Below, one piece after another: positions 18,201 to 27,344 of a DNA stretch of 64,000 nt (within the stretch, counting starts at the first letter, position 1; each line of letters opens with the position of its first letter). A program made the translations under genes and the position numbers. Origin of the DNA: Nocardioides sp. Its GTDB lineage: Bacteria > Actinomycetota > Actinomycetes > Propionibacteriales > Nocardioidaceae. The stretch covers positions 39,363-103,362 of the forward strand of contig NZ_JAPYPS010000005.1 in assembly GCF_029937575.1 (NCBI RefSeq), written 5' to 3'. The notes under the pieces were generated by a model. The model was not told the DNA's origin. It saw only the letters and a program-made list of their open reading frames with translations, and did not search any database.

Positions 18201-18806
18201 TCAGGTGGTTGGCGCGGCCCGGACCGTCGCCAGGGCGAGCTCGCGGTAGCGCTCGGCCATCGTCTCGGGGGAGGTAGTGCCGCCGAGGCGGTACCAGGAC
18301 GCGATCGAGTAGCCCATCTCGATCACGGCGCGCACGGCCTCGCGCGGGTATGGCGTCGAGAACTCACCGCTGGTCACACCGTGGTCGACCACCTCGCGGA
18401 AGAGCGCTTCCTGCTCGTCGCGCAGGGCCACGACCTCGGCGCGACCCACGTCGTCCAGGCTGCGCAGCTCCGAGGCGCCGATCAGCGCCTCGGCCTGCCG
18501 CTCGGTGTGGAAGGCGACCCAGGCCACCATCAGGGCGCCCAGCCGCTCGGTCGCGCTGGGTCCGGCGGTCTCGATGGCGGCCCGGGTCGCGGCCAGGACG
18601 TCTCCCATGGTGCGGCGCATCAGCTCCTGGAGGATGTCCTGCTTGGACGGGAAGTGGTGGTAGATCGACGCAACCGTGACGTCGGCGTCGCGGGCGATGT
18701 CGCGCATCGACGTGCCGTGGTAGCCGCGCTCGGTGAAGTTGGCGACGGCGGAGGTCACGATGACCGCCTTGCCTCCGCGCGTGGGCGCCTTCGCGGGTCG
18801 TGCCAT
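18201..18806 (-). CDS. TetR-family regulator of acyl-CoA genes
   Basis: 201-residue TetR protein with an N-terminal helix-turn-helix (about 20-60; TSMRDIARDADVTVASIYHH) and a ligand-binding C-terminal domain. ATG 18806 is preceded by AAGGAG. Palindrome site B lies 54 to 67 bases upstream of its start, implying autoregulation. The same motif occurs before the flanking ligase, kinase and oxidoreductase genes and at three later promoters, so this is the best candidate for the regulator of that set, with an acyl-CoA as likely inducer (inference). Confidence 0.88.
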   Translation of the reverse strand: MARPAKAPTRGGKAVIVTSAVANFTERGYHGTSMRDIARDADVTVASIYHHFPSKQDILQELMRRTMGDVLAATRAAIETAGPSATERLGALMVAWVAFHTERQAEALIGASELRSLDDVGRAEVVALRDEQEALFREVVDHGVTSGEFSTPYPREAVRAVIEMGYSIASWYRLGGTTSPETMAERYRELALATVRAAPTT

Positions 18807-18859
18807 GGAGGGCTCCTTCCGTGGGCGCGGTGCGGCGTCAAGCTCTGTGGAGAGGAGCG

Positions 18860-18874
18860 TAGCGATCGTTCACT
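18860..18874 (-). promoter_or_regulatory. Operator site B (TetR-type palindrome)
   Basis: TAGCGATCGTTCACT upstream of the tetR start; on the minus strand it reads AGTGAACGATCGCTA. It is the weakest match of the six, with one half-site altered. Confidence 0.6.
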
Positions 18875-18910
18875 TGGGCGCTGAGAGCACCGGCTCGTGG
18901 CGCCCGTGCC

Positions 18911-20506
18911 TCAGCCGGGGGTGCCCGCCGACTTCTTGGCGGAGTCGCTGACCCCCGAGTCGCGCACCTGCTGCTCGGCCCAGGGACGCAGCTCCCGCTT
19001 GAGCAGCTTGGCGTTGGCGTTGCGAGGCAGTCGTTCGCTGCGAACGATCGTCACGCGGGGACGCTTGTACGACGCAAGCTGCGCGGCGCACGCAGCCTCG
19101 ACCGTCGCGGCCTCGAAGTCCGCGTCGTCGGTGACGACCACCGCGACCGCCGTCTCCCCGAAGCGCTCGTGGGGCACGCCGACCACGGCAGCCTCGACGA
19201 CTCCGGGCAGTCGGTTGATGACGTCCTCGATCTCCTTCGGATAGACGTTGAGCCCGCCCGAGATGATCATGTCCTTGGTGCGACCGACGATGGTGATGAA
19301 CCCTTCGGCGTCGAGCTCCACGAGGTCGCCGGTGTGCAGCCAGCCGTCGCGGAACGCCTCGGCGGTCTGCTCGGGGCGCTGGTGGTAGCCGACCATCGTG
19401 GCCAGAGAGCGCACCAGCAGCTCGCCTGTCCCGCAGCGCTGGATCGCCCCGTCGGCGTCGCGGATGGCGAGATCGGTGTGCGGCAGTGCCCGTCCTGCAG
19501 AGCCCTCGTGGGCGAAGACCTCGTCGGCCATCAGCACCGTGGTGATCGTGGGGAACTCCGAGAGCCCGTAGCCCTGGCACACGTCGACGCCGGGGACTCC
19601 GCGGCAAACGCCCTCGATGACCGAGCGCGGCACGGGTTCGGCTCCGGTGACGATCCACTCCAGGGCGCTGGCAGACAGCCGCTCCATCAGGTCGGGGCGC
19701 GTGGCCAGGTCTCGCAGCAGGCTGGGGACGAGCATGACGTGGGTGATCCGGTCACGCTCGAGGCCCTCGACGATCGACTCCATGCTCGCGCCGCCGGTGC
19801 GCCGCACCTCGGAGTAGCCCCCGACCCAGACCAGGCCCAGGACGAGGTTGTGGAGCCCGGCCGCCCAGGAGAAGGACGGGATCACCGCGTAGCGGACGTC
19901 CTTGGTCAGGCCGAGGCCCTGGATCTGCCCCATGGCGTTCCACAGCACCCCGTTGTGGGTGTGGGCTGCCGCCTTGGGGAGTCCGGTGGTGCCGGAGCTG
20001 TAGTAGAGCACGGCGACGTCGTCGAGCGCCGGCCCGACGTGGCCCTCGGGCAAGGAGCCCTGCCGTACGTCGACGTACGCCGCGGTGTGAGCGCTCGGCG
20101 GTGCTGCGACCTCGCCGAGCAGCACCACGGTGTCGAAGTCGACGTCCAGAGCAGCGACGCTGCGGCCGGCGACCTCGTCCATCACCAGGTACCGGGCGCC
20201 GCTGTCGCGGCAGACGTGGGCGATCTCGGGGCCGGTGAGCAGCACGTTGACCGGCACGCAGACTGCTCCGAGTGCGGAGAGCCCGAAGAAGACCTCGAGC
20301 CACTCCAGGCGGTTGCCCATCATCACCGCGACGGCGTCCCCGGGGCGCACGCCGAGGTCGTGCAGCCCCCCTGCGAAGCCGGTTGCCCCATCACGCAGCT
20401 CCACGAAGGTCCGGGTCTCCCCTTCGAAGCCGAACGCCGGACGGTCGCCGTAGGCGGCCTCGGCCGAGCGGTCCAGCACGCCGAAGACGTTGCGGGCCAG
20501 GGTCAT
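18911..20506 (-). CDS. AMP-forming acyl-CoA ligase (FadD-like) 2
   Basis: 531-residue ANL-superfamily acyl-CoA ligase with the P-loop YYSSGTTGLPK, an A5-type CQGYGLSEFPTI, the hinge region GDLVELDAEGFITIVGR and the C-terminal Lys motif LPRNANAKLLKREL. ATG 20506 is chosen because TTGGAGG precedes it by 6 bases; a TTG four codons upstream is part of that site. It lies upstream of the TetR gene and divergent from an F420-type oxidoreductase, sharing operator site C. Confidence 0.91.
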   Translation of the reverse strand: MTLARNVFGVLDRSAEAAYGDRPAFGFEGETRTFVELRDGATGFAGGLHDLGVRPGDAVAVMMGNRLEWLEVFFGLSALGAVCVPVNVLLTGPEIAHVCRDSGARYLVMDEVAGRSVAALDVDFDTVVLLGEVAAPPSAHTAAYVDVRQGSLPEGHVGPALDDVAVLYYSSGTTGLPKAAAHTHNGVLWNAMGQIQGLGLTKDVRYAVIPSFSWAAGLHNLVLGLVWVGGYSEVRRTGGASMESIVEGLERDRITHVMLVPSLLRDLATRPDLMERLSASALEWIVTGAEPVPRSVIEGVCRGVPGVDVCQGYGLSEFPTITTVLMADEVFAHEGSAGRALPHTDLAIRDADGAIQRCGTGELLVRSLATMVGYHQRPEQTAEAFRDGWLHTGDLVELDAEGFITIVGRTKDMIISGGLNVYPKEIEDVINRLPGVVEAAVVGVPHERFGETAVAVVVTDDADFEAATVEAACAAQLASYKRPRVTIVRSERLPRNANAKLLKRELRPWAEQQVRDSGVSDSAKKSAGTPG

Positions 20507-20555
20507 GGGTGCCTCCAAGGAGCCGGGTTGCGGGAAGTGGTCTGCGTCACTAGCC

Positions 20556-20570
20556 TAGCGATCGTTCGCT
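20556..20570. promoter_or_regulatory. Operator site C (TetR-type palindrome)
   Basis: TAGCGATCGTTCGCT lies between the divergent acyl-CoA ligase and LLM oxidoreductase genes. Outer half-sites AGCGA/TCGCT are symmetrical. The position allows control of both directions. Confidence 0.7.
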
Positions 20571-20609
20571 TTAATGCAAGCGCCTGACTCACGGATGCAG
20601 GAGACGTGT

Positions 20610-21566
20610 GTGGACCGCTGGGGGATGACGATTCCGCTCGACGGGCTGTCGCTGAGCGAGCAAGCAGAGGTGTGCCGCGAGCTCGAGGGTCTCGGCTACA
20701 CCGACCTCTGGAGCGCCGAGGGCATGCACGCCGACGGCTTCACGCCGTTGGCCGTCGCGGCGGCGGTGACCACGCACGTCCATCTCGGGATCGCCATCGC
20801 GCCGTCCTTCACCCGCGGACCGGCGCTCCTCGCCCAGACAGCCGCCACCATGGCGGCCACCGCGCCGGGCCGCTTCACCCTCGGGATCGGGTCGTCGTCC
20901 AACGTCATCGTCGAGAAGTGGAACTCGATCCCTTTCGAGAAGCCGCTGTCGCGCAACCGGGACCTGTTGCGCTTCCTGCGGGCGGCTCTCGCCGGCCAGC
21001 GGGTGGAGCAGGCCTACGACACGTTCAGCGTCGAAGGATTCCGGCTGGGCGTCGTCCCGGATCCTGCGCCGAACGTGTTGCTGGCCGGGCTGCGCGGCAA
21101 GATGCTCTCCCTGGCCGGCGAGGAGGCCGACGGTGCCATCATCAACTGGCTCTCGGCCGAGGACGTCGAGCAGGTCACCCCCATCGTCGGCGCGCACGGC
21201 CCGCGTGAGGTCGTCGCCAGGATCATCGTCGCTCCGACCGCCGACGCGGACGTCGCCCGTGCGCTCGGCCGGCGACTGATCACGACGTACCTCAACGTCC
21301 CGGTGTACCGCGACTTCCACCGGTGGCTGGGACGTGACGACCTCGAGCCGATGTGGCGGCTGTGGGAGGAAGGCGACCGCAAGGCCGCGCTCGCAGCCGT
21401 GCCCGACCAGGTCGTCGACGACCTCGTCGTGCATGGTCGCCCGGAGGAGATCCGTGAGCACCTGCGTCGCTTCGTCGACCACGGAGTCACCACCCCGATC
21501 GCCATGCTGTTGCCCGTGCCAGGCGTCGACCCCCGCGAGGTCTGCCGAGACCTGGCTCCCCGATGA
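20610..21566 (+). CDS. LLM-class oxidoreductase, probably F420-dependent
   Basis: 318-residue luciferase-like TIM-barrel oxidoreductase. The glycine-rich LGIGSSSNVIVEKWN near residue 90 resembles the F420-dependent branch of the family. Substrate unknown. GTG 20610 is chosen because AGGAG lies 6 bases upstream; ATG codons at 20574 and 20595 are in frame, but 20574 sits against operator site C. First gene of an operon with an SDR and an MDR reductase, both coupled by overlapping or nearly overlapping starts. Confidence 0.82.
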   Translation: MDRWGMTIPLDGLSLSEQAEVCRELEGLGYTDLWSAEGMHADGFTPLAVAAAVTTHVHLGIAIAPSFTRGPALLAQTAATMAATAPGRFTLGIGSSSNVIVEKWNSIPFEKPLSRNRDLLRFLRAALAGQRVEQAYDTFSVEGFRLGVVPDPAPNVLLAGLRGKMLSLAGEEADGAIINWLSAEDVEQVTPIVGAHGPREVVARIIVAPTADADVARALGRRLITTYLNVPVYRDFHRWLGRDDLEPMWRLWEEGDRKAALAAVPDQVVDDLVVHGRPEEIREHLRRFVDHGVTTPIAMLLPVPGVDPREVCRDLAPR

Positions 21567-21580
21567 AAGGACCCCCAGAC

Positions 21581-22330
21581 ATGCAGCAGGACGAGTTCGC
21601 CGGCAAGGTCGTCGTCGTCACCGGAGGGAGTCGTGGTCTCGGCCACGAGATGGTGCAGGCCTTCGCCGAGCGCGGTGCTGACGTCGTGATCGCCAGTCGC
21701 AAGTTCGAGACCTGTGAGCAGGTGGCTACCGAGGTCGCGCAGAAGTACGGCGTGCGCGCGCTGCCGGTGGGGTTCAACGTCAGCTCCTGGGACGACTGCG
21801 ACCGGCTGGTGGAGACCGTCTACGCCGAGCTCGGCACGGTCGACGTCCTGATCAACAACGCCGGCCTCTCGCCGCTCTATCCCAGCCTCGAGGAGCTCTC
21901 CGAGGCGCTGTTCGACAAGGTCGTCGCCGTCAACCTGCGCGGGCCCTTCCGGCTGTCGGCGGTGATCGGCGCCCGGATGGCCGAGGGTGACGGGGGCGCG
22001 ATCATCAATGTCGGATCGATCGAGGCCATCCGACCACAGCCACACGCGTTGCCGTACGCCGCCGCCAAGGCGGGGCTGCACACGCTGACGGAGGGCTTCG
22101 CCCGGGCCTACGGGCCCACGGTGCGGGTCAACACGATCCAGGCCGGGGCGTTCCTCACCGACATCTCGGACAACTGGCCCGAGGGGCTGCAGGAGGAGAT
22201 GGAGCCGAAGATCGCCCTCGGCCGCTGCGCCCAGCCGAGCGAGGTCGTGGGCACAGCGCTCTACCTCGCGGGCTCCGCCTCGTCGTACACGACCGGTGCC
22301 GCGATCCGCGTGGACGGTGGATGGGCCTGA
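21581..22330 (+). CDS. Short-chain dehydrogenase/reductase (SDR)
   Basis: 249-residue classical SDR with the cofactor motif TGGSRGLG (14-21), NNAG, and the Ser/Tyr/Lys set (NVGSIEAI ... YAAAK). It likely oxidises or reduces a hydroxyacyl or keto group in the acyl-CoA pathway (inference). ATG 21581 has AAAGGA 9 bases upstream; an ATG at 21563 overlapping the previous stop is also possible. The stop overlaps the next gene's ATG (ATGA). Confidence 0.88.
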   Translation: MQQDEFAGKVVVVTGGSRGLGHEMVQAFAERGADVVIASRKFETCEQVATEVAQKYGVRALPVGFNVSSWDDCDRLVETVYAELGTVDVLINNAGLSPLYPSLEELSEALFDKVVAVNLRGPFRLSAVIGARMAEGDGGAIINVGSIEAIRPQPHALPYAAAKAGLHTLTEGFARAYGPTVRVNTIQAGAFLTDISDNWPEGLQEEMEPKIALGRCAQPSEVVGTALYLAGSASSYTTGAAIRVDGGWA

Positions 22331-23331
22331 TGGTGGGCCTGACGCGGCGCATGCACTGCGTGGAGCTCGGTGACCCGACGCTGCTCCGGCTCGTCGAGGA
22401 GTCCACTCCCCAGCCGGCGCCGGGCGAGGTGTTGATCCAGACCGAGGCGGTCGGGGTGAGCTTCGTCGACGGCCTGATCGTGCGGGGCGCCTACCAGGTG
22501 CGGCCGCCCCTGCCGTTCACCCCGGGCAACTGCGTCGTCGGGGTGGTCGCTGCGGTGGGGAGCCCCGAGGACGAGGCACTGCTGGGACAACGGGTGGCCA
22601 GCGTGCTGGACGGCGTCGGGGGTGCCTACGCGACCCACGTCCTCACCACTGCCGAGACTCTCGCCGCCGTGCCGGCCGGGATCGCGCCCGACGTGGCCGC
22701 GGCCTCGATGGAGAGCTACCTCACCGTCCTGTTCGCCACCACCCACCGGGTCACCATCGCCGCGGGCGAGGAGGTCGTCGTCCTCGGAGCCGGCGGCGGG
22801 ATCGGTCTCGCGGCCGTCGACGTGGCGCGCAGCCTCGGTGCGCGGGTCACCGGAGTCGCCTCGAGCGAGGAGAAGCGGGCGGCGGCCCAGCGGGCAGGGG
22901 CCAGCACGACGCTCGACTACGGGGACCCGAGAGATCTGAAGGACCGGATCCGCGAGACCACCTGCGGCGGGGCCGACGTGGTGATCGACCCCGTCGGAGG
23001 CCAGGCTGCGGAGGGCGCCTTGCGCTCACTCACGACCGGCGGCCGCTACTGCGTCGTCGGTTTCGCCTCGGGAGAGATTCCCCGTCTGCCCGCCAACATC
23101 GTCCTGCTGCGCAACCGGTCCGTCATCGGCGTCGACTGGGGCGACTGGTCGCGGGTCGAGGGCGGTGCCGCCGGCAACGCGCTGCTCCTCACCGACCTCC
23201 TCGCCCGCATCGCTCGCGGTGAGCTCGCCCCACCCGCTCCCTCGAGCGCCCCGCTCGCCGACGCGGGTCGGGTCCTGACCTCGATCGGCGAGCGCCGCGC
23301 GGTGGGCAGGTACGTGCTGCGGATGTCGTGA
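22330..23331 (+). CDS. Zinc-independent MDR oxidoreductase (quinone reductase-like)
   Basis: 333-residue medium-chain reductase. An N-terminal GroES-like domain (PAPGEVLIQTEAVGVSFVDGL) is followed by an NADPH-binding domain with GAGGGIGLAAVDVAR and SSEEKRAAAQRAGA. No structural zinc cysteine cluster is visible, consistent with the quinone oxidoreductase/enoyl reductase group. Third gene of the site-C operon; its ATG overlaps the SDR stop. The substrate could be an enoyl-CoA or quinone. Confidence 0.85.
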   Translation: MVGLTRRMHCVELGDPTLLRLVEESTPQPAPGEVLIQTEAVGVSFVDGLIVRGAYQVRPPLPFTPGNCVVGVVAAVGSPEDEALLGQRVASVLDGVGGAYATHVLTTAETLAAVPAGIAPDVAAASMESYLTVLFATTHRVTIAAGEEVVVLGAGGGIGLAAVDVARSLGARVTGVASSEEKRAAAQRAGASTTLDYGDPRDLKDRIRETTCGGADVVIDPVGGQAAEGALRSLTTGGRYCVVGFASGEIPRLPANIVLLRNRSVIGVDWGDWSRVEGGAAGNALLLTDLLARIARGELAPPAPSSAPLADAGRVLTSIGERRAVGRYVLRMS

Positions 23332-23341
23332 GGTCTCGCAC

Positions 23342-24604
23342 CTATCGCGGCAGCAGGTGCGCGGTGACGCCGTGCGGCTCGGGCGTGGTCGCGTCGGAGT
23401 AGCGGCGCAGCTCCGTGCGCGCCACGGCGCGGCGGTGCACCTCGTCCGGCCCGTCGGCCATCCGGATGATCCGCGCCTCGGCGTACATCCGCGCGAGCGG
23501 GAACTCCTGCGACAGCCCGCCACCGCCGTGCACCTGCATGGACCGGTCGATGACCCGAGCAGCCATGTTGGGGACGGCGACCTTGATGCCCGAGATCTCG
23601 CTCGCGGCGGCGCGGTTGCCGACGGTGTCCATCAGGTGCGCGGTGTAGAGCGTGTAGAGGCGTGCCTGGTCGATCTCGATGCGGGAGTCGGCGATCCACT
23701 CGCGGATCACGCCCTGGTCCACGAGGCGGGTGCCGAAGGTGCTGCGGCTCTCCGCGCGGGCGATCATCAGCTCCAGGGCTCGCTCGGCGGCGCCGATCAT
23801 CCGCATGCAGTGGTGGATCCGTCCGGGCCCGAGTCGCGCCTGCGACATCGCGAACCCTGCTCCCGACTCACCGACGAGGTTGGTGATCGGCACCCTCACG
23901 TCGGTGAAGGTCATCTCGACGTGCGACTCGAACGGGTTGAACCCGAGCACGGTGAGGTCTCGCTCGATGGTGATCCCCGGGGTGTCGCGCGGGATGAGCA
24001 CCATGGAGTGGCGACGGTGGCGTGGCGCGTCGGGCGAGGAGTCGGAGATCCCCATCAGGATCATGATCTTGCAGGCGTCACGGTTGATCCCCGAGATCCA
24101 CCACTTGCGCCCGTTGATGACCCACTCGTCGCCGTCCTGCTCGATCGTGGTCTCGATGTTGCTGGCGTCGGAGGAGGCCACCTGCGGCTCGGTCATCACG
24201 TACGCCGAGCGGATGGTGCCGGCGAGGAGGGGCTGCAGCCACTGCTCCTTCTGGGCGGGCGTGCCGAACATGGAGAGCACCTCCATGTTGCCGGTGTCCG
24301 GCGCGGCACAGTTCATCGCCTCCGGTGCGAGGTGCAGGCTGCGACCGCTGAGCTCGGCAATCCGCGCGTAGTCGAGGTTGGGCAGCGGGTCGTGCCCGGG
24401 CTCGGGGTGGGGGAGGAAGAGATTCCACAGGCCGAGGTCGTGGGCCTTCTTCTTCAGCTCCTCCATGACCGGCGGCTGGGTGCGCGCCTCGCCGATCTCG
24501 CGGACCTGCTCCTCGAAGATCCGCTCGGCCGGGTAGACGTCGTCGGCGAGGAACCCGGTCAGCCTCTCGATCAGCACCGCGGCGCGGGGACTCGGCTCCA
24601 GCAT
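23342..24604 (-). CDS. Acyl-CoA dehydrogenase, ACAD10/11-type
   Basis: 420-residue flavoprotein of the acyl-CoA dehydrogenase family with AYVMTEPQVASSDA and the FAD/substrate region RKWWISG. Near the C-terminus, where classical enzymes have Y-E-G-T with the catalytic Glu, it reads MADGPDEVH (about 382-390), the signature of the ACAD10/11 branch that works on phosphorylated hydroxyacyl-CoA. Its ATG overlaps the livF stop by one base (ATGA), making it the last gene of the second Liv operon. A direct role in breaking down the imported compound is inferred. Confidence 0.87.
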   Translation of the reverse strand: MLEPSPRAAVLIERLTGFLADDVYPAERIFEEQVREIGEARTQPPVMEELKKKAHDLGLWNLFLPHPEPGHDPLPNLDYARIAELSGRSLHLAPEAMNCAAPDTGNMEVLSMFGTPAQKEQWLQPLLAGTIRSAYVMTEPQVASSDASNIETTIEQDGDEWVINGRKWWISGINRDACKIMILMGISDSSPDAPRHRRHSMVLIPRDTPGITIERDLTVLGFNPFESHVEMTFTDVRVPITNLVGESGAGFAMSQARLGPGRIHHCMRMIGAAERALELMIARAESRSTFGTRLVDQGVIREWIADSRIEIDQARLYTLYTAHLMDTVGNRAAASEISGIKVAVPNMAARVIDRSMQVHGGGGLSQEFPLARMYAEARIIRMADGPDEVHRRAVARTELRRYSDATTPEPHGVTAHLLPR

Positions 24605-25317
24605 CACGCCACCCCCAGGTAGGCACGACGGATCTCGTCGGAGGCACGCAGCTCGGCGGCCGGTCCCTCCATCGAGACCCGGCCGTGCTCGAGCACGTAG
24701 GCGCGGTCGGCGGCTGCCAGGGCCTGGTCGGCCATCTGCTCGACGAGCAGGATGCCGGCGCCGGTGCGCTCGCGGATCAGCTCGATCAGACGGAACACGT
24801 CGAGGGTCTTCAGCGGACTGAGTCCCAGGGACGGCTCGTCCAGCAGGAGGTAGCGCGGGCGCGCGGCGACGGCGCGGGTCAACGCCACCATCTGCTGCTC
24901 GCCCCCCGACAGCAGGTTGGCCTGCTGCCCCCACCGCTCCTTGACGATGGGGAAGGCCTCGAGGAGGGCCTCGACCGGGTCCTGGCCGCCGGTGCGACCT
25001 CTCGCTGCTCGGCGCCCGAGCTCGATGTTCTGCCCGACCGTCAGCTGCGGGAAGAGCTTGCGTCCCTCGGGCACCATCACCGTGCCACGTCGAGCGCGCT
25101 TGGCCGGCGTCAGCTTGGTGAGGGAGCCGTCGTCGTCCGCGACGTCGCCGGAGCGTACGGCGAGCAGCCCGGAGATGGTGCGCACCAGTGTGGTCTTGCC
25201 GGCCCCGTTGGAGCCGACGACGGCCACGAGCTCACCGGGGTCGACCCGCATGCTCACGCCGTGCAGGATCGGAGCGCGGTCATAGCCCGACTCCACGTTG
25301 TCGATGACGAGACTCAT
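24604..25317 (-). CDS. livF: ABC importer ATPase LivF
   Basis: 237-residue ATPase with Walker A GSNGAGKTT, signature LSGGEQQM, Walker B YLLLDEPSLGL and an H-loop ending in LLVEQM. It lacks the long extra region of LivG, so it is the LivF subunit. The start ATG overlaps the upstream fusion gene's stop and its own stop overlaps the acyl-CoA dehydrogenase ATG, so translation is coupled on both sides. Confidence 0.93.
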   Translation of the reverse strand: MSLVIDNVESGYDRAPILHGVSMRVDPGELVAVVGSNGAGKTTLVRTISGLLAVRSGDVADDDGSLTKLTPAKRARRGTVMVPEGRKLFPQLTVGQNIELGRRAARGRTGGQDPVEALLEAFPIVKERWGQQANLLSGGEQQMVALTRAVAARPRYLLLDEPSLGLSPLKTLDVFRLIELIRERTGAGILLVEQMADQALAAADRAYVLEHGRVSMEGPAAELRASDEIRRAYLGVA

Positions 25318-27344
25318 CAGTGCGTCCCTTCCTCGTGCGGCTTGCCGAGGTACGCAGCGACCACGGCTTCGTCGGAGAGGACCTCGGCAGGGGTGCCGCG
25401 GGCCAGCAGTCGGCCCTGGTCCATGCAGGTGACCTGGTCGGCGATCCGCGCCACCAGGTCCATGTGGTGCTCGACCACGACCAGGGCGAAGCCCTCCTCG
25501 CGCAGCGACAGCAGCAGGTCTCCGAGCACGACGGACTCGGTCGCCAGCAGTCCCGCCGCGGGCTCGTCGAGCACGATCAGCTGTGGATCGCTCGCCAGCG
25601 CTCGGGCGATCTCGAGATACCGCTGCTTGCCGTAGGGCAGCTCGCTCGCGCGGAGGTCCGCGACGTCGCCGAGCCCGACGAGGTCGAGCAGCCGGTCGGC
25701 CTCGGCGCGCATCTCCGCGTCGCGGCGGTAGCGGCCCGGCGGCTTCAGGGCGGCGGCCCACAACGGCGTACGGCCCGTGTCGGCGAAGCCGGCGAGCACG
25801 TTGGCCCGCACCGTGGCGTCGTGGAAGAGCTGCGGAGTCTGGAAGGTACGGGCGACGCCCGCGCGGGAGACGTGGTGCGGAGCCTGCCCGGTGAGGTCGC
25901 GACCCAGGAAGGTCACCGTGCCCTCCGTCGGCTGGTAGACGCCGGTGAGCAGGTTGGCCAGCGTCGACTTGCCGGCGCCGTTCGGACCGATGATCGCGTG
26001 GATCTGGCCACCGTCGACGGCGAGGTCCATCTCCGCCACGGCCCGCAGGCCGCCGAAGTTCTTGCTCAGGCCGCTGATCCGCAGCATCGACTCCGAGGTG
26101 TCCGCCCCCGCCGCTACCGGTGGGCGCTCGACCCGGGCGTGCTGGTCGGTGCTCGCGGTGGTGGTGACGGCCGGGTGGTCGGCGGTGCTCGCGGAACCCT
26201 CGGTGCTCGCGGCGTCCGGGTCGGCCGCGCTCTTGCGCACGACGGTGGCGAGCAGCTGTCCGGCGGTGCCGACGATCCCGCGGGGCATCAGGAACAGCGT
26301 CAGGATGAAGAGGACGCCGACGAGGCCGGAGGTGGAGAGGTACCAGGTGTCGGAGATGTTCTCCTGCTGGAAGCTGCCGATCTCGGCCAGGATGTCGGAC
26401 TGCTCGAGCCAGACGATCGCGACCGCGCCGACCAGTGGGCCGAGGATGGTGCCGCTGCCGCCGAACACGACCGCCAGCACGATCGTGATCGTCAGGTAGA
26501 TGTCGAAGGTCTCCGGCTGCAGGTGGGCGAAGGCCTGGGTGACGATGACGCCGCCGAGGCCGCCGAGCACGGAGGCCAGGACGAAGACCGAGATCTTGCG
26601 ACGGAAGACATTGACGCCCAGGTGGGCCGCGAGCATCTCGCTCTCGCCGATGGCGCTCAGTGAGCTGCCCCAGGGCGACTTGGCGATGTTGCGGGCGATG
26701 ATCAGGACCAGCACGGTGACCACGACGATCGGCACCATGACGGTGGCGACCTCGCCGGCGATCATCGGCGGACGGAACGTGATGCCGAAGACCGAGACCG
26801 GCTCCATCGACGTGGTGTCGTGCTCGGCGTAGTTGGGGTAGCCGGCCAGGCGGCCGAAAGCATTGCCCTCGTTGAGGATCCGCTCGACCAGGACGGCGAG
26901 CACCAGCGTGATGACGGCGAACTGAGGCCCGCGCAGTCGCATGGACGAGACGGCCACGACGGCGCCGATCGCGCCGCAGAGGGCCAGGGCGCCGAGGATC
27001 GCCAGCAGGGGCGGCAGCCCGACGTCCAGGGTGAGGTACGCCGAGGCGTACGCGCCGATGGCGTAGAAGCCGCCTTGACCCAGCGAGACGAGCTTGGTGT
27101 AGCCGACCAGCAGGTTGAGCCCGACGGCCGCCACGGTCATGGCCGCCATGCTGGCGACCAGCTGCATGGTCGAGATCGAGGTGCCGGCTCCGTCACGACC
27201 GGGCAGGATCGCCAGGACCGCGATGCCGAAGGCGACCACGGCGAAGAGGATGTCGCCGCGCAGCGCCGAGCGCACGTGCGAGCGGGGACGCTGCGGCTCG
27301 GGAGCGGCGGCCGAGGTGGGCGGGGACTTCTCGATGGTGCTCAC
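25317..27344 (-). CDS. Fused Liv permease-ATPase (LivM-LivG in one chain)
   Basis: 675-residue fusion. The first ~370 residues form a LivM permease with GLNLLVGYTKLVSLGQGGFY and many membrane segments. A Ser/Thr/Ala-rich linker (about 370-415) follows. The rest is a LivG ATPase with Walker A GPNGAGKS (about residue 455), the LivG-type signature LPYGKQRYLEIARAL, Walker B LIVLDEPAAGL and H-loop VVVEHHMD. In most systems these are two proteins; here the first Liv locus of this same window keeps livM separate. GTG 27344 overlaps the livH stop (GTGA). No frameshift or stop interrupts the join. Confidence 0.92.
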   Translation of the reverse strand: MSTIEKSPPTSAAAPEPQRPRSHVRSALRGDILFAVVAFGIAVLAILPGRDGAGTSISTMQLVASMAAMTVAAVGLNLLVGYTKLVSLGQGGFYAIGAYASAYLTLDVGLPPLLAILGALALCGAIGAVVAVSSMRLRGPQFAVITLVLAVLVERILNEGNAFGRLAGYPNYAEHDTTSMEPVSVFGITFRPPMIAGEVATVMVPIVVVTVLVLIIARNIAKSPWGSSLSAIGESEMLAAHLGVNVFRRKISVFVLASVLGGLGGVIVTQAFAHLQPETFDIYLTITIVLAVVFGGSGTILGPLVGAVAIVWLEQSDILAEIGSFQQENISDTWYLSTSGLVGVLFILTLFLMPRGIVGTAGQLLATVVRKSAADPDAASTEGSASTADHPAVTTTASTDQHARVERPPVAAGADTSESMLRISGLSKNFGGLRAVAEMDLAVDGGQIHAIIGPNGAGKSTLANLLTGVYQPTEGTVTFLGRDLTGQAPHHVSRAGVARTFQTPQLFHDATVRANVLAGFADTGRTPLWAAALKPPGRYRRDAEMRAEADRLLDLVGLGDVADLRASELPYGKQRYLEIARALASDPQLIVLDEPAAGLLATESVVLGDLLLSLREEGFALVVVEHHMDLVARIADQVTCMDQGRLLARGTPAEVLSDEAVVAAYLGKPHEEGTH

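Noticed and set aside
16362..18884. 840-residue plus-strand open frame across the ligase, kinase and TetR genes
   Set aside because: Spans three real minus-strand genes and their promoters, has no recognisable motif and shows the biased composition of an antisense shadow.
25320..26663. Plus-strand open frame opposite the LivM-LivG fusion
   Set aside because: Shadow of an ABC ATPase/permease gene with clear Walker motifs on the other strand.
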